A stretch of DNA of 64,000 nucleotides from Pantoea cypripedii (GCF_002095535.1 NZ_MLJI01000003.1:124001-188000), one strand, 5' to 3'; shown: positions 33,755 through 42,786, numbered from the stretch's first letter. Made by a program: numbers and translations. The notes: generated from the sequence alone by a model not told the origin.

Positions 33755-35393
33755 ACGCCTTCTCCTTATTCGTCTCGGTGTCAGCTACCGGCGTTCCTTG
33801 CAGGATCATGCTTGCCGCACGTTCGCCAATCATAATTGAAGGGGCATTGGTGTTGCCGCTGATAAGCGATGGCATGATTGATGCGTCAGCCACGCGCAAA
33901 TTTTCCACGCCATACACTTTGAGGGTATCCGGTGCGACAACGCTCATTTCATCCTGGCCCATCTTGCAGGTGCCCACCGGATGGAAAACGGTGGCGCAAT
34001 ATTCTTTGACGTATTGATGCAGCTGTTCGTCAGTCTGAATATGTTTGCCCGGCAGCATCTCTTCACCCCGCAATGCGGCGAATTCCGGCTGAGCAAGAAT
34101 GTTCCTTGCCACTTTTATCCCCTCAACCAGCACGCTGGCGTCATAAGGGTCGGCGAGGAAATTAAAATCAATTGCGATTTGCCCATCGCGCGTTAACTGC
34201 AACGCGCCGATCGATTTCGGGCGCAACACGCAGGTGTGAATCGCGTAGCCGTGGCCCCATTCAAATAAGCGCCCCCGGTGGCTGCGATAACCCGGCACAA
34301 AATGGAACTGAATATCGGGTTCATCGCTACTGAGTTTTGTCGCGGCAAAACCACCCGCTTCGACATAATTGGTGGTTAACCAACCTTTGCGGCGAAACAG
34401 ATAATTGAAGGGTGAGGTCAGGATCGGTTTCCAGGCAGCGAGGGAAAAACCCAGCGTTAGCGGGTTGCCGGAACGTACGGTGACCAGACCATCCAGATGA
34501 TCCTGAAGATTTTTCCCCACGCCGGGAAGAGAATGCATCAGCGGGATACCTGCGGCTTCAAGTTCGGCGGCAGGCCCGATGCCTGACTTCAACAGAATAT
34601 GCGGCGAGCCAATGGAGCCTGCTGACAGGATGACTTCGCGGCGGCACAAAATTGACGTGGGTTGATCGCGGCCATGCTCAGTAATACGCACGCCTTTGAC
34701 CACTTTGTCTTCAATGATCAACGTTTGCACGGTGCAGTCGGTCATGACCGTCAAATTGCTTTGACCAATATGGGGATGCAAAAATGCGCGATAGCTCGAT
34801 AACCGTTTGCCCTCTTTTTGCGTAACGTTATAAATGCCGACACCCGCCAGCGATTTACCGTTAAAGTCGGTGTTCTCCGCTAATCCAACCCGCTTGCCCG
34901 CCGCGACAAACAGCGCTGATACCGGATTGGGATCGCGCGGTTTGTCGACCAGTAATTCGCCGTTAAAACCATGATATGCCGGGTCCTGAGACAGCAGATT
35001 CTTTTCCGACCGTTTGAACCAGGGCAGGACATTATTCCAGCCCCAGCCCTCACAACCTTGCTGTTCCCAGCGGTCATAATCAGAAGGTAATCCGCGAATA
35101 TAAATCATGCTGTTCATGGATGAGGAACCACCCAGCGCCTTGCCGCGCGGGACGTGGAGTTGCCGTCCCCCTAAGCTTTTTTGTGGCGTTGAATAAAAGT
35201 TCCAGCTGAACTTTTTGCTTTTATACAGAGTAATAGTTCCCGCAGGTGTCTGGATGCGAGGAGTCTCATCGCGACTGCCAGCCTCAATCAGGCAGATCTT
35301 CAGATCTGCCTGCTCCGCCAGCCGGGCGGCCAGCACGGAACCTGCGGAACCCCCACCAATAATGATGTAGTCGTAGGTATTGCTATTATTCAT
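33747..35393 (-). CDS. GMC family FAD-dependent alcohol/choline dehydrogenase
   Basis: A 548-residue flavoprotein of the glucose-methanol-choline family. The FAD dinucleotide motif is YIIIGGGSAGSVLAARL (near residue 10), the GMC signature GGSSSMNSMIYIRG is near 85, and the second motif SAGSIGSPHILLKSGIGP near 265. The C-terminal catalytic stretch contains HPVGTCKMG and NTNAPSIMIGERAA. ATG 35393 is preferred with GGA six bases upstream over ATG 35399. It likely oxidises an alcohol imported by the NCS1 permease, handing the aldehyde to the dehydrogenase. The substrate is not choline by operon content (no BetI or BetT). Confidence 0.9.
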   Translation of the reverse strand: MNNSNTYDYIIIGGGSAGSVLAARLAEQADLKICLIEAGSRDETPRIQTPAGTITLYKSKKFSWNFYSTPQKSLGGRQLHVPRGKALGGSSSMNSMIYIRGLPSDYDRWEQQGCEGWGWNNVLPWFKRSEKNLLSQDPAYHGFNGELLVDKPRDPNPVSALFVAAGKRVGLAENTDFNGKSLAGVGIYNVTQKEGKRLSSYRAFLHPHIGQSNLTVMTDCTVQTLIIEDKVVKGVRITEHGRDQPTSILCRREVILSAGSIGSPHILLKSGIGPAAELEAAGIPLMHSLPGVGKNLQDHLDGLVTVRSGNPLTLGFSLAAWKPILTSPFNYLFRRKGWLTTNYVEAGGFAATKLSSDEPDIQFHFVPGYRSHRGRLFEWGHGYAIHTCVLRPKSIGALQLTRDGQIAIDFNFLADPYDASVLVEGIKVARNILAQPEFAALRGEEMLPGKHIQTDEQLHQYVKEYCATVFHPVGTCKMGQDEMSVVAPDTLKVYGVENLRVADASIMPSLISGNTNAPSIMIGERAASMILQGTPVADTETNKEKAYA

Positions 35394-35407
35394 AGTCATT
35401 CCGGTAA

Positions 35408-36811
35408 TTATTTAGCAACAGAGGTTTGCGCCACTGCCTGAGTACGGCAGAGGAAATAATAAACAGGCGAGACGATGGCTAAACCAATAATCCAGGAGAT
35501 GTCGGCACCACCTAACATATTCGCTGCCGGACCGGTGTAAATGGCGGTGGACATAAAAGGAATCTCGACCACGATACCCAGCAGATAACAGAAAATGGCT
35601 TTTGAATTGAAGTAACCGTATATGCCACCATCGCGACGGAAGAATGAAGCGACATCATAATTACCGTGGGCCACCAGATAGTAATCAACCAGGTTAATTG
35701 CCGTCCACGGCACCAACACATACAGCAGCATCAGAATAAAGTTGGTGTAATTCACCAGGAAGTTTTCCTGACCATAAATGGCAATCAGCACTTCGATAAG
35801 GATGGTGACAATCGAAACCACAATGCGGGCGCCAGAAAGCGGCGACCATTTAGGCAGGAATGTCTGGCCGAGCGTCAGGGTGCAGAGCACGCCGCAATAG
35901 AGGTTCATTGCATTGGTCGCGGCAATGCCTAAGGCAAACACAATAATTACGGTGGAGGATAATCCGCCGGTCATATTCACAATGCCGGTGATTAAATCAC
36001 CATCCACGATGCAAATAGAAACCAGAATGCCAAGAATCATCGGGAACAATGAACCCAGTACGCATCCCAGGTAACTACACCAGAAGACACTTTTTTCGCT
36101 GATATCTTTTGGCATGTAGCGGGAATAATCGGATACATAAGGCGCATAGGCCAGCTGCCATAACGCGGCGATGGAAATGGCACCGAGGAATCCGCTGAGA
36201 TTAAAACCATTACGCGCGAGAAAATCAGTCGGCAGACCATGCACGAAAACAATCCACGCAAAGGCCGCGAGCAAAATAATACCGGATACCCACGACATCA
36301 CCTTGGTGTAGGCATGAATCAGGTTATAACCGAAGGCACAGGCTACCAGGCTGAGTACCGCAGAAACCAGGATGCCGGTATCCGTAGAAACCGGTGCGTA
36401 GATGGCGTGCAGTGACTGACCGCCCAGCACCAGATTCGATGCCAGAAAGCCGATATACATGATGACGACTAACGCCACCACCAGCACGGAACCATAAGAA
36501 CCAAACTGGCCGCGGGTTTGCACCATCTGCGGCACACCTAATTGTGGCCCCTGCGCGGAATGCAATGCCATAAACAGCCCACCGGCAAGGTTACCAATCA
36601 ATACGGCGATGGTGGCCCACATAAAAGATAAGTGGAAAATACTCACCGCCAGCGCACCGGTAATCACGGTAAGCAACATGATGTTTGAACCAAACCAGAT
36701 GGTAAAAAGATCCCGTGGCTTGCCATGACGTTCATGCGCGGGAATAGGCTGGATGGTGCTCAACTCTATTGTGGTTGCAACAGCATTATCTTTTGGGTTG
36801 TTTGTCATCAT
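35408..36811 (-). CDS. NCS1 family permease (cytosine/purine/allantoin type)
   Basis: A 467-residue transporter with about 12 hydrophobic segments, beginning HGKPRDLFTIWFGSNIMLLTVITGAL and containing YAPYVSDYSRYMPKD near residue 225, both characteristic of the NCS1 nucleobase/hydantoin/allantoin/pyridoxine cation-symporters. First gene of the permease-GMC-aldehyde dehydrogenase operon, 14 bases before the GMC start. It probably imports the alcohol substrate. The family's preference for N-heterocycles hints at a ring-bearing alcohol such as a pyridoxine-like compound (inference). Confidence 0.9.
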   Translation of the reverse strand: MMTNNPKDNAVATTIELSTIQPIPAHERHGKPRDLFTIWFGSNIMLLTVITGALAVSIFHLSFMWATIAVLIGNLAGGLFMALHSAQGPQLGVPQMVQTRGQFGSYGSVLVVALVVIMYIGFLASNLVLGGQSLHAIYAPVSTDTGILVSAVLSLVACAFGYNLIHAYTKVMSWVSGIILLAAFAWIVFVHGLPTDFLARNGFNLSGFLGAISIAALWQLAYAPYVSDYSRYMPKDISEKSVFWCSYLGCVLGSLFPMILGILVSICIVDGDLITGIVNMTGGLSSTVIIVFALGIAATNAMNLYCGVLCTLTLGQTFLPKWSPLSGARIVVSIVTILIEVLIAIYGQENFLVNYTNFILMLLYVLVPWTAINLVDYYLVAHGNYDVASFFRRDGGIYGYFNSKAIFCYLLGIVVEIPFMSTAIYTGPAANMLGGADISWIIGLAIVSPVYYFLCRTQAVAQTSVAK

Positions 36812-37418
36812 AGTTATCTCAACAAAGTCATTTGCAGGCTTGCCGCATGGCTGCGGTTATAACCACCCAAAAAATTGGGAGGGTGAAAATAACGTTGATG
36901 GGATGTTGCAACAGTTGGCTATAGAGAGAAATGAAGAAAAATATAGCCAACTAATATAAAAAAAAGATGCAATCTCGCTTATGGATTGGCCGCCCCAAAT
37001 TGGAACGTTAAAGAATGACAGGTGAGATCTTTTTGAATCTAATTAACCTTATGATTATTAACATCTAAAATGCCCGCCTCTGGCTGGGTGCCTTATTTTG
37101 GTGCGCAGCTGCACGTCACTGAAGCATCGTTGGCAATATAAAATATCGTCAATTTTGCAAAATTAATAAGTAAAAATGTTGCCTGTGAATCGCGTGAATT
37201 TGATTTATCTCAGCACCTTTTTATCTTGCCTGTGCAGTGCGGATGCGGCTTTCACAGGGCTTTGTATTTTATTTCGGCGATGAAGGTTGCCAGCAGGTTA
37301 AATATTTTCTATCCAGACGCTCACTTTATAATATTTTACCGTCTGCATGCGCTCCAATAGTCTTGGGTCCTTCTTAAGTGGTTAATCCCCTGCGTGATGC
37401 GGGATGAAGGACGTTGAA
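36812..37418. other. Divergent regulatory region between two catabolic operons
   Basis: About 607 AT-rich bases between the NCS1 operon (minus) and the flavin monooxygenase operon (plus). A 10-bp inverted repeat GTTGGCTATA/TATAGCCAAC with an 18-base spacer (36914-36951) is the clearest site. No convincing sigma-54 element was found on either strand. No small gene is supported. Confidence 0.55.
36914..36951. promoter_or_regulatory. 10-bp inverted repeat upstream of NCS1 operon
   Basis: GTTGGCTATA and its exact complement TATAGCCAAC separated by 18 purine-rich bases, about 100 bp upstream of the permease start. Candidate operator or leader hairpin. Confidence 0.4.
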
Positions 37419-38687
37419 ATGACATCATTAAAAACTGAAACAGATACGCTGATTATTGGCGCGGGTCAGGCGGGGGTTGCCATGAGCGAACACCTGACGC
37501 GTCTGGGCATTCCGCATCTGGTACTGGAGAAAAATCGTATTGCCGAATCCTGGCGTAGTCGTCGCTGGGATTCACTGGTTGCCAACGGTCCGGCCTGGCA
37601 TGACCGCTTTCCGGGGATGGAATTTCCCGGCTGCTCACCAGACAGCTTCGTGGCGAAAGAACAGGTAGCCGATTATTTTGTCAGCTACGCCGCCATGAAC
37701 CAGTCACCGATTCATACTGGCGTCGAAGTGTTAAGCGCTGAACGCAATCAGGGGCGTAGTGGTTTCACCGTCACCACCTCCGCAGGCGTGATCAATGTGC
37801 AGCGTATCGTGGCCGCAACCGGTCCTTTCCAGCGTCCGGTTATTCCGGCGATTGCCCCTCAACATAGCCAGGTACAACAGCTGCACTCGGCAGACTATAA
37901 AAATCCGCAGCAGCTGCCACAGGGTGGCGTACTGGTGATTGGTGCCGGTTCTTCCGGCGTGCAGATTGCCGATGAGCTGCAACGTGCCGGTAAGTCCGTA
38001 TGGTTGTCGGTGGGACCGCACGATCGTCCACCACGTTCCTATCGTGGCCGGGACTTCTGCTGGTGGCTTGGGGTGCTCGGCCTGTGGGATGCGGCAGCCA
38101 GCCAGCCGGGCAAAGAGCATGTCACCATCGCCGTCAGTGGCGCTCGCGGTGGGCATACCGTCGATTTCCGTCGTCTGGCGGCGCAGGGCGTTAACCTCGT
38201 TGGCCTGACTGAAAGTTTCACCGCTAACACCGTACGTTTTCAGGATGACCTGGCGCTGAATATTGCGCGCGGCGATGCTAATTATCTCGCATTGCTGGAT
38301 GCCGCAGATGCGTATATCGACCGTAACGGCCTTGATTTACCGCCGGAACCGCAGGCGCGTGAGTTCCTGCCAGACCCCGCCTGCGTAACCCATCCGCAAC
38401 TGTCACTGAATCTGGCCGAAGCTGGCATCACCAGCATTATCTGGGCGACGGGCTACGTGGCCGATTACAGCTGGCTGAAGGTCAACGCCTTTAATGACCA
38501 GGGCAGACCGCAGCATCATCGTGGTGTTTCCAGCGAGCCTGGCGTCTATTTCCTCGGCTTGCCGTGGTTGTCACGCCGTGGTTCCACCTTTATCTGGGGC
38601 GTCTGGCACGATGCCAAATTTATTGCTGACCAGATCGCTATCCAGCGCCAGTACCAGCAGTACCGCGCTCCCTCTGACTCGCTTTAA
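37419..38687 (+). CDS. FAD/NAD(P)-binding flavin monooxygenase-like oxidoreductase
   Basis: A 422-residue flavoprotein. It has the FAD motif TLIIGAGQAGVAMSEHL (near 10), a flavin-containing-monooxygenase-like segment RRWDSLVANGPAWHDRFPGMEF (near 48) and a second Rossmann motif VLVIGAGSSGVQIADEL (near 170). The late ATG-containing motif IIWATGYVADYSWL is near 345. Such enzymes oxygenate nitrogen or sulfur centres. ATG 37419 follows AAGGACG. First gene of a four-gene operon with RidA, DUF1028 and an M20 hydrolase, a combination suggesting N-oxygenation followed by imine and amide hydrolysis (inference). Confidence 0.88.
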   Translation: MTSLKTETDTLIIGAGQAGVAMSEHLTRLGIPHLVLEKNRIAESWRSRRWDSLVANGPAWHDRFPGMEFPGCSPDSFVAKEQVADYFVSYAAMNQSPIHTGVEVLSAERNQGRSGFTVTTSAGVINVQRIVAATGPFQRPVIPAIAPQHSQVQQLHSADYKNPQQLPQGGVLVIGAGSSGVQIADELQRAGKSVWLSVGPHDRPPRSYRGRDFCWWLGVLGLWDAAASQPGKEHVTIAVSGARGGHTVDFRRLAAQGVNLVGLTESFTANTVRFQDDLALNIARGDANYLALLDAADAYIDRNGLDLPPEPQAREFLPDPACVTHPQLSLNLAEAGITSIIWATGYVADYSWLKVNAFNDQGRPQHHRGVSSEPGVYFLGLPWLSRRGSTFIWGVWHDAKFIADQIAIQRQYQQYRAPSDSL

Positions 38688-38696
38688 GGAACTGTT

Positions 38697-39122
38697 ATGC
38701 CTACTCATCAACGTATTCGTATGTTCAACACCAAAGAAACCTATCCGAATCAGACGCTGGACAACGATCTCTGCCAGGCGGTACGCGCCGGTAATACCGT
38801 CTACGTGCGCGGCCAGGTCGGTACCGATTTTGCAGGGAATCTGGTAGGGCTGGGCGATCCACGCGCTCAAACCGAACAGGCGATGAAAAACCTCAAACAG
38901 CTGCTGGAAGAAGCCGGTAGCGACCTGAGCCATATCGTGAAAACCACCACCTATCTTACCGATCCACGCTATCGTGAGCCGGTTTACCAGGAAGTGGGCA
39001 AATGGCTGAAAGGGGTGTTTCCGATTTCAACTGGCTTGGTGGTTTCGGCGCTGGCACAGCCGCAGTGGCTGATGGAAATTGATGTGATTGCGGTGATCCC
39101 GGATGACTGGGAGGCGAAATGA
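38697..39122 (+). CDS. RidA family enamine/imine deaminase
   Basis: A 141-residue RidA/YjgF/Rid-type protein with MFNTKETYPNQTLDNDLCQAVRAGNTVYVRGQVG at the start and the family core KTTTYLTDPRYREPVYQEVGKWL. Trimeric RidA proteins hydrolyse reactive enamine or imine intermediates. It starts 9 bases after the monooxygenase stop and ends overlapping the DUF1028 start by 4 bases. A product of the upstream flavoenzyme is the likely substrate. Confidence 0.9.
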   Translation: MPTHQRIRMFNTKETYPNQTLDNDLCQAVRAGNTVYVRGQVGTDFAGNLVGLGDPRAQTEQAMKNLKQLLEEAGSDLSHIVKTTTYLTDPRYREPVYQEVGKWLKGVFPISTGLVVSALAQPQWLMEIDVIAVIPDDWEAK

Positions 39123-39793
39123 CGCTTTCGATTGCTGCACGCTGTGCGGAGTCCGGTCAGCTCGGTATCGCCATTAGCTCGTCGAGCATTGCCGTCGGCG
39201 CGCGATGCCCGTGGCTGGTGGCCGGAGTGGGTGCGGTATCCAGCCAGAACATCACATTACCGGCACTGGGGCAGCAGATTCTGGCGCGGCTGGAAGAGGG
39301 CTTAACGCCGGAACAGGCGCTGAAAAGCGCGCTGGCGGAAGATCGCTTTAGCGAGTATCGCCAGGTGATCGTAATTGACGCCAGCGGTCGCAGCGCCGCC
39401 TTTAGCGGTGACAAGACGCTGGGTATTTATCATGTGGTGCAGGGCAAAGAGTGCGTGGCGGCAGGCAATATGCTGGCGGAGCAAGCGGTGATCGCCGCGA
39501 TGGTGACGGCTTTTGAAGCCACCACCGGTGAACTCACCAGTCGTCTGATTACGGCGTTGCAGGCGGGGATCGACGCCGGTGGTGAGGCGGGGCCGGTGCA
39601 TTCTGCTGCCGTGAAGGTGGTGGATGATTACACCTGGCCGCTGGTGGACCTGCGCGTCGATTGGGCAGAAGAAAACCCATTGGCAGAGCTGCACAAGTTG
39701 TGGCTGGCGTATGAACCGCAGATGCAGGCTTACGTAACACGGGCACTGGATCCACGCGATGCCCCGAGCTATGGCGTACCCGGCGATGAGTAA
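39119..39793 (+). CDS. DUF1028 Ntn-hydrolase-like protein
   Basis: A 224-residue DUF1028 protein starting TLSIAARCAESGQLGIAISSSSIAVGARCPWL, whose Thr2/Ser4 region matches the family's Ntn-hydrolase-like N-terminus. Its function is unproven, but it co-occurs with RidA and amidohydrolases in nitrogen-compound catabolism. Tightly coupled: 4-base overlap with RidA upstream and 8-base overlap with the M20 gene downstream. Confidence 0.88.
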   Translation: MTLSIAARCAESGQLGIAISSSSIAVGARCPWLVAGVGAVSSQNITLPALGQQILARLEEGLTPEQALKSALAEDRFSEYRQVIVIDASGRSAAFSGDKTLGIYHVVQGKECVAAGNMLAEQAVIAAMVTAFEATTGELTSRLITALQAGIDAGGEAGPVHSAAVKVVDDYTWPLVDLRVDWAEENPLAELHKLWLAYEPQMQAYVTRALDPRDAPSYGVPGDE

Positions 39794-40940
39794 CGCGGTG
39801 CGCGACATCCTCGCGGCACTGCTGGCGTTTGATACCACCAGCCGCGAATCCAATCTGGCGCTGATTGCCTGGATTGAAGATTTTCTGGCGCAACGGGGTA
39901 TCGCGTCGCAACGCATCATGGATGACAGCGGGCGCAAAGCCAATCTGTATGCCCGGCTCGGGCCGGGCGGTGACGGCGGGGTGATGTTGTCCGGTCATAC
40001 CGATGTGGTGCCGGTCGATGGTCAGCAATGGACGCTACCGCCGTTTGCCCTGACGCTACAGGAAGGGCGCTACTATGGCCGTGGCAGTGCCGACATGAAA
40101 GGCTTTCTGGCCTGCGTGCTGGCATCGCTGGATAACTTTCTGGCCCAGCCGTTGCGCCTGCCGCTGCATCTGGCTTTTTCCTATGATGAGGAAGTGGGCT
40201 GCCTCGGGGTGCGCAGCATGGTGGATTATCTGCGCGCGTCTGCGGAAAAACCCGCCATGTGCATCATCGGCGAGCCGACAGAAATGCGCCCGGTGTATGG
40301 ACACAAAGGCAAGGTGGCGATGCGTTGTCAGGTGCATGGCCGCGCCTGTCACTCGGCCTATGCACCCTCTGGCGTCAATGCCATCGAATATGCGGCAAAG
40401 CTGATCAACCAGCTGGGCGCAGCGGCGCAGCAACTGAAGCAGATCGAGGATGCGCGTTTTGATCCTCCTTATAGCACGCTTCAGACCGGTGTGATTCAGG
40501 GTGGTAGCGCACTGAACATCGTGCCGCAGGATTGTCAGTTTGATTTCGAAATCCGCTATCTGCCGGAGGCGAATGTCCAGGGAGTCATTACCCAGGTTGA
40601 GCAGTTCGCACAGCAGCAGCTATTGCCGCAAATGCAGGCGGTGGCGGGCGAAAGTACGATTCATTTTCAGTCACTCAGCCACTACCCAGGCCTGCTCACC
40701 GATCCGCAATCACAATTTGCCCAATGGCTGGCGCAATGGAGCGGAAGCAACGATTTCTCTACCGTGGCGTTTGGCACCGAAGGGGGATTGTTTGATGAAG
40801 CGGGGATTGCCACGTTGATTTGCGGGCCGGGCAGTATGGAGCAGGGGCACAAACCGGACGAGTTTATCGCCATAGAACAAGTCGATCGCTGTCTGGCGAT
40901 GCTGGATAATTTGTGTCAGTGGATGCGTGTGACATCTTAA
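39786..40940 (+). CDS. M20 family acetylornithine deacetylase-like amidohydrolase (ArgE-like)
   Basis: A 384-residue M20 metallopeptidase. Metal motifs: SGHTDVVPV (near 68), YGRGSADMKGF (near 98), SYDEEVGCLG (catalytic Glu near 132), GEPTEMRP (near 155) and the late GPGSMEQGHKPDEF (near 350). It resembles ArgE in length and motifs; the operon context points to deacylation of a catabolic intermediate, not arginine synthesis. ATG 39786 overlaps the DUF1028 stop, so translation is coupled. Confidence 0.9.
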   Translation: MSNAVRDILAALLAFDTTSRESNLALIAWIEDFLAQRGIASQRIMDDSGRKANLYARLGPGGDGGVMLSGHTDVVPVDGQQWTLPPFALTLQEGRYYGRGSADMKGFLACVLASLDNFLAQPLRLPLHLAFSYDEEVGCLGVRSMVDYLRASAEKPAMCIIGEPTEMRPVYGHKGKVAMRCQVHGRACHSAYAPSGVNAIEYAAKLINQLGAAAQQLKQIEDARFDPPYSTLQTGVIQGGSALNIVPQDCQFDFEIRYLPEANVQGVITQVEQFAQQQLLPQMQAVAGESTIHFQSLSHYPGLLTDPQSQFAQWLAQWSGSNDFSTVAFGTEGGLFDEAGIATLICGPGSMEQGHKPDEFIAIEQVDRCLAMLDNLCQWMRVTS

Positions 40941-40953
40941 AAACCGTGTGGCA

Positions 40954-40973
40954 GGAATGCAGCATTGCATTCC
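40954..40973 (+). terminator. Hairpin after the M20 gene
   Basis: GGAATGCA-GCAT-TGCATTCC forms an 8-bp perfect stem 13 bases after the stop. No T tract follows, so it may be an mRNA-stabilising or weak termination hairpin. It buries the TTG at 40965, arguing against that start for the AraC gene. Confidence 0.4.
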
Positions 40974-41024
40974 CGTGGCGACGATGCTGATATAAGGCTC
41001 TCTTCATGTAATGGGTCCGGATTT

Positions 41025-41816
41025 GTGTCGCTGAACGCTTCTGAGTGGTTAAACCGTAATGGTATTGAATGTTCCCGCGTCACCGCCAGTGACAGCGGTT
41101 TTCCGCGCCATTTGCATGATGAATATGTGATTTGCGCCAATCTGAGCGGTCGTGAAGCGATCTGGCTGGATGGTAAAGAACATGAGGTGATGGCCGGACA
41201 GGTAACGGTTTACAATCCGGCATCGATTCAGGCGTCAGCATTCAGCCTGGAACCGGTGAGTTTTATTAGCGTGCATCTGCCGCAGTCGGTGCTGCGCAAC
41301 GTGGTGGCGCAGCAGGGGTTGCGCAGCACCAGTGAGGCACCGGTATTGCGTGAGGGGGCGTATGACGATGCGCGGGTGTTTGCCGCCATTTGTCGCTATG
41401 CAGATACGGCGCAGCAGGATGATGAACAGCTGCTGATGTGGTTATGTGGCGAGTTGCTGGATGATCAAGCCAGCTGCCAGCAGGGCGATGCACAGCTTAT
41501 CGCTCAGGTGAAAGATCTGCTGCGTGCTGAGCTAAGCGTGAAACCGCAGTTGGATACGCTGGCGCAGCAGGTCGGTCTCAGTAAATACCATCTGGTGCGG
41601 CGTTTTACTCAACTTACCGGTATGCCACCGCTGCAATATCATATGCAGCTGCGTTTGCATCATGCGCGTGATTTGTTGCGGCGGGGTGTGCATCCCCAGG
41701 AGGCGGCGCTGCAACTTGGCTTTTACGATCAAAGCCATTTTATCAACGCATTCCGCAAGGTGATGGGCACCACGCCGCATCATTACTCCCATCAACTAAG
41801 GATAAATTCCCGATAG
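41025..41816 (+). CDS. AraC family transcriptional regulator
   Basis: About 263 residues from GTG 41025; the start is uncertain (TTG 40965 would add 20 residues but lies inside a hairpin). The N-terminal cupin-like domain includes FPRHLHDEYVICANLSGREAIW, and the C-terminal HTH pair includes LDTLAQQVGLSKYHLVRRFTQLTG and EAALQLGFYDQSHFINAFRKVMG. It follows the monooxygenase-RidA-DUF1028-M20 operon and may control it. Its 3' end overlaps the convergent LysE gene by 25 bases. AraC/LysE pairs of this kind are common. Confidence 0.8.
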   Translation: MSLNASEWLNRNGIECSRVTASDSGFPRHLHDEYVICANLSGREAIWLDGKEHEVMAGQVTVYNPASIQASAFSLEPVSFISVHLPQSVLRNVVAQQGLRSTSEAPVLREGAYDDARVFAAICRYADTAQQDDEQLLMWLCGELLDDQASCQQGDAQLIAQVKDLLRAELSVKPQLDTLAQQVGLSKYHLVRRFTQLTGMPPLQYHMQLRLHHARDLLRRGVHPQEAALQLGFYDQSHFINAFRKVMGTTPHHYSHQLRINSR

Positions 41817-42430
41817 CCAGAGCTGAGCACATAGACAGCGAAGTAACAGAAAATCAGCGCTGAGGCGAGATAGGAATACTTCAGCAGGCGTTGTCCCAGC
41901 AGTTTCCCACCCATACTGCCCACCAGACATAACACGCAGGTCCAGAACACTCCGGCGATAAAGAAACCGCTCAGGAACCATGAGGTAGAACCGGAATTTC
42001 CGTGCCCCATGCGTGAAATCAGTGCACCACCGACGCTGGCAAACCACAGAATGGCGGTGGGGGATGACAGTGCCAGCATCACGCCACGGCTGAATTCACG
42101 TATCAGTGAACGTTTTGGTTGTTGCTCAGACATATTGATCGCCGTGACCGAACGCCAGGCCGCCAGCAGCATTTTGACCGCGAACCAAATCAACAACAGT
42201 CCACCACCAATCCACAATACCCAGCGTACCGCCGCAAACTGCAACACCACCGCCATGCCCGCCAGTGCCAGCAGCGCATAAATCAAATCGCCAATGCAGG
42301 TGCCAATCCCCAGCCAGAAACCGTGGAAATAACCGCGCTGCATCGCCAGGGTGATCATGGCGATATTCGCCAGACCGATATCGAGGCACAACGACAAACT
42401 CAACAGAAAACCATTGGAAAACTGCAACAT
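41792..42430 (-). CDS. LysE family exporter
   Basis: A 212-residue membrane protein with about six hydrophobic segments, opening GFLLSLSLCLDIGLANIAMITLAMQRGYFHGFWLGIGTCIGDLIYALLA. This is the LysE/RhtB layout with D-I-G-L in place of the usual P-G-P. The unusual loop SEQQPKRSLIREFSRG lies mid-protein. It is convergent with and overlaps the AraC gene. It may export a toxic amine or amino acid from the adjacent pathway. Confidence 0.85.
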   Translation of the reverse strand: MLQFSNGFLLSLSLCLDIGLANIAMITLAMQRGYFHGFWLGIGTCIGDLIYALLALAGMAVVLQFAAVRWVLWIGGGLLLIWFAVKMLLAAWRSVTAINMSEQQPKRSLIREFSRGVMLALSSPTAILWFASVGGALISRMGHGNSGSTSWFLSGFFIAGVFWTCVLCLVGSMGGKLLGQRLLKYSYLASALIFCYFAVYVLSSGYREFILS

Positions 42431-42511
42431 AGTTAAACACGCATCCCGCGCTGCTAAGAGTGGCGCTATTTAACCACGTTGTCGTTTGCGGGTATTGGAA
42501 AGAATTGCGCA

Positions 42512-42528
42512 TGCACCGTTGTGGTGCC
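42512..42528 (+). promoter_or_regulatory. NtrC-like binding site
   Basis: TGCACCGTTGTGGTGCC matches the NtrC consensus TGCACY-N4-TGGTGCA in 16 of its 17 positions counting N as free. Its centre lies about 130 bp upstream of the predicted sigma-54 start, the usual enhancer distance. Confidence 0.7.
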
Positions 42529-42622
42529 AAATGCCGCGTAAATGTGCAGCAGCCATAAAATAATCATTCTGTCTGGTATCACAACTCGCGAATATTCTTA
42601 GCGGGTCGGGAAATGTAAACAC

Positions 42623-42638
42623 TGGCCTGGTTATTGCT
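42623..42638 (+). promoter_or_regulatory. Sigma-54 promoter of the amide/urea transporter operon
   Basis: TGGCCTGGTTATTGCT matches TGGCAY-G-N4-TTGCW with one mismatch; GG and GC are 10 bases apart. The predicted start is near 42649, exactly at the first base of the ANTAR hairpin pair. The NtrC-like site sits upstream. Confidence 0.78.
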
Positions 42639-42648
42639 TCCTGAAATT

Positions 42649-42702
42649 ATTGCCCCAGCGTTGTGGCAATCTCATCTTTTTAATGCAGACAGCGTTGTCT
42701 GC
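42649..42702 (+). promoter_or_regulatory. ANTAR dual-hexaloop antitermination leader
   Basis: Two hairpins 14 bases apart. P1 (42649-42670) has stem ATTGCC/GGCAAT, one C-T mismatch and a closing C-G around loop AGCGTT. P2 (42685-42702) has the perfect stem GCAGAC/GTCTGC around the same loop AGCGTT. Both loops have A at position 1 and G at position 4, the constant bases known for ANTAR targets. The operon's own ANTAR protein is the likely ligand. Confidence 0.78.
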
Positions 42703-42741
42703 CAGCTGCTGGTTTCACCCTGTCCGGTTCTCCCGGAAACC
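42703..42741 (+). terminator. Candidate leader attenuator downstream of ANTAR hairpins
   Basis: CCAGC-T-GCTGG (42702-42712) and then GGTTT...CCGG/CCGG-AAACC (42711-42741, with an 8-base bulge) lie between P2 and the first gene, followed by a T-rich stretch. The stem is imperfect, so which structure terminates is unclear. Confidence 0.4.
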
Positions 42742-42786
42742 CATTCTGTTGTTCTTACTGACTCATAACTTCTTTCAGAGGGTGCT

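Noticed and set aside
37379..37394. GG-N10-GC before the flavin monooxygenase gene
   Set aside because: The -24 and -12 elements are poor and the start would fall on the ribosome binding site.
40949..40964. Possible sigma-54 element TGGCAGGAATGCAGCA before AraC gene 41025
   Set aside because: The spacing fits, but the -12 part lacks TTGC and it overlaps a hairpin after the M20 gene; too weak.
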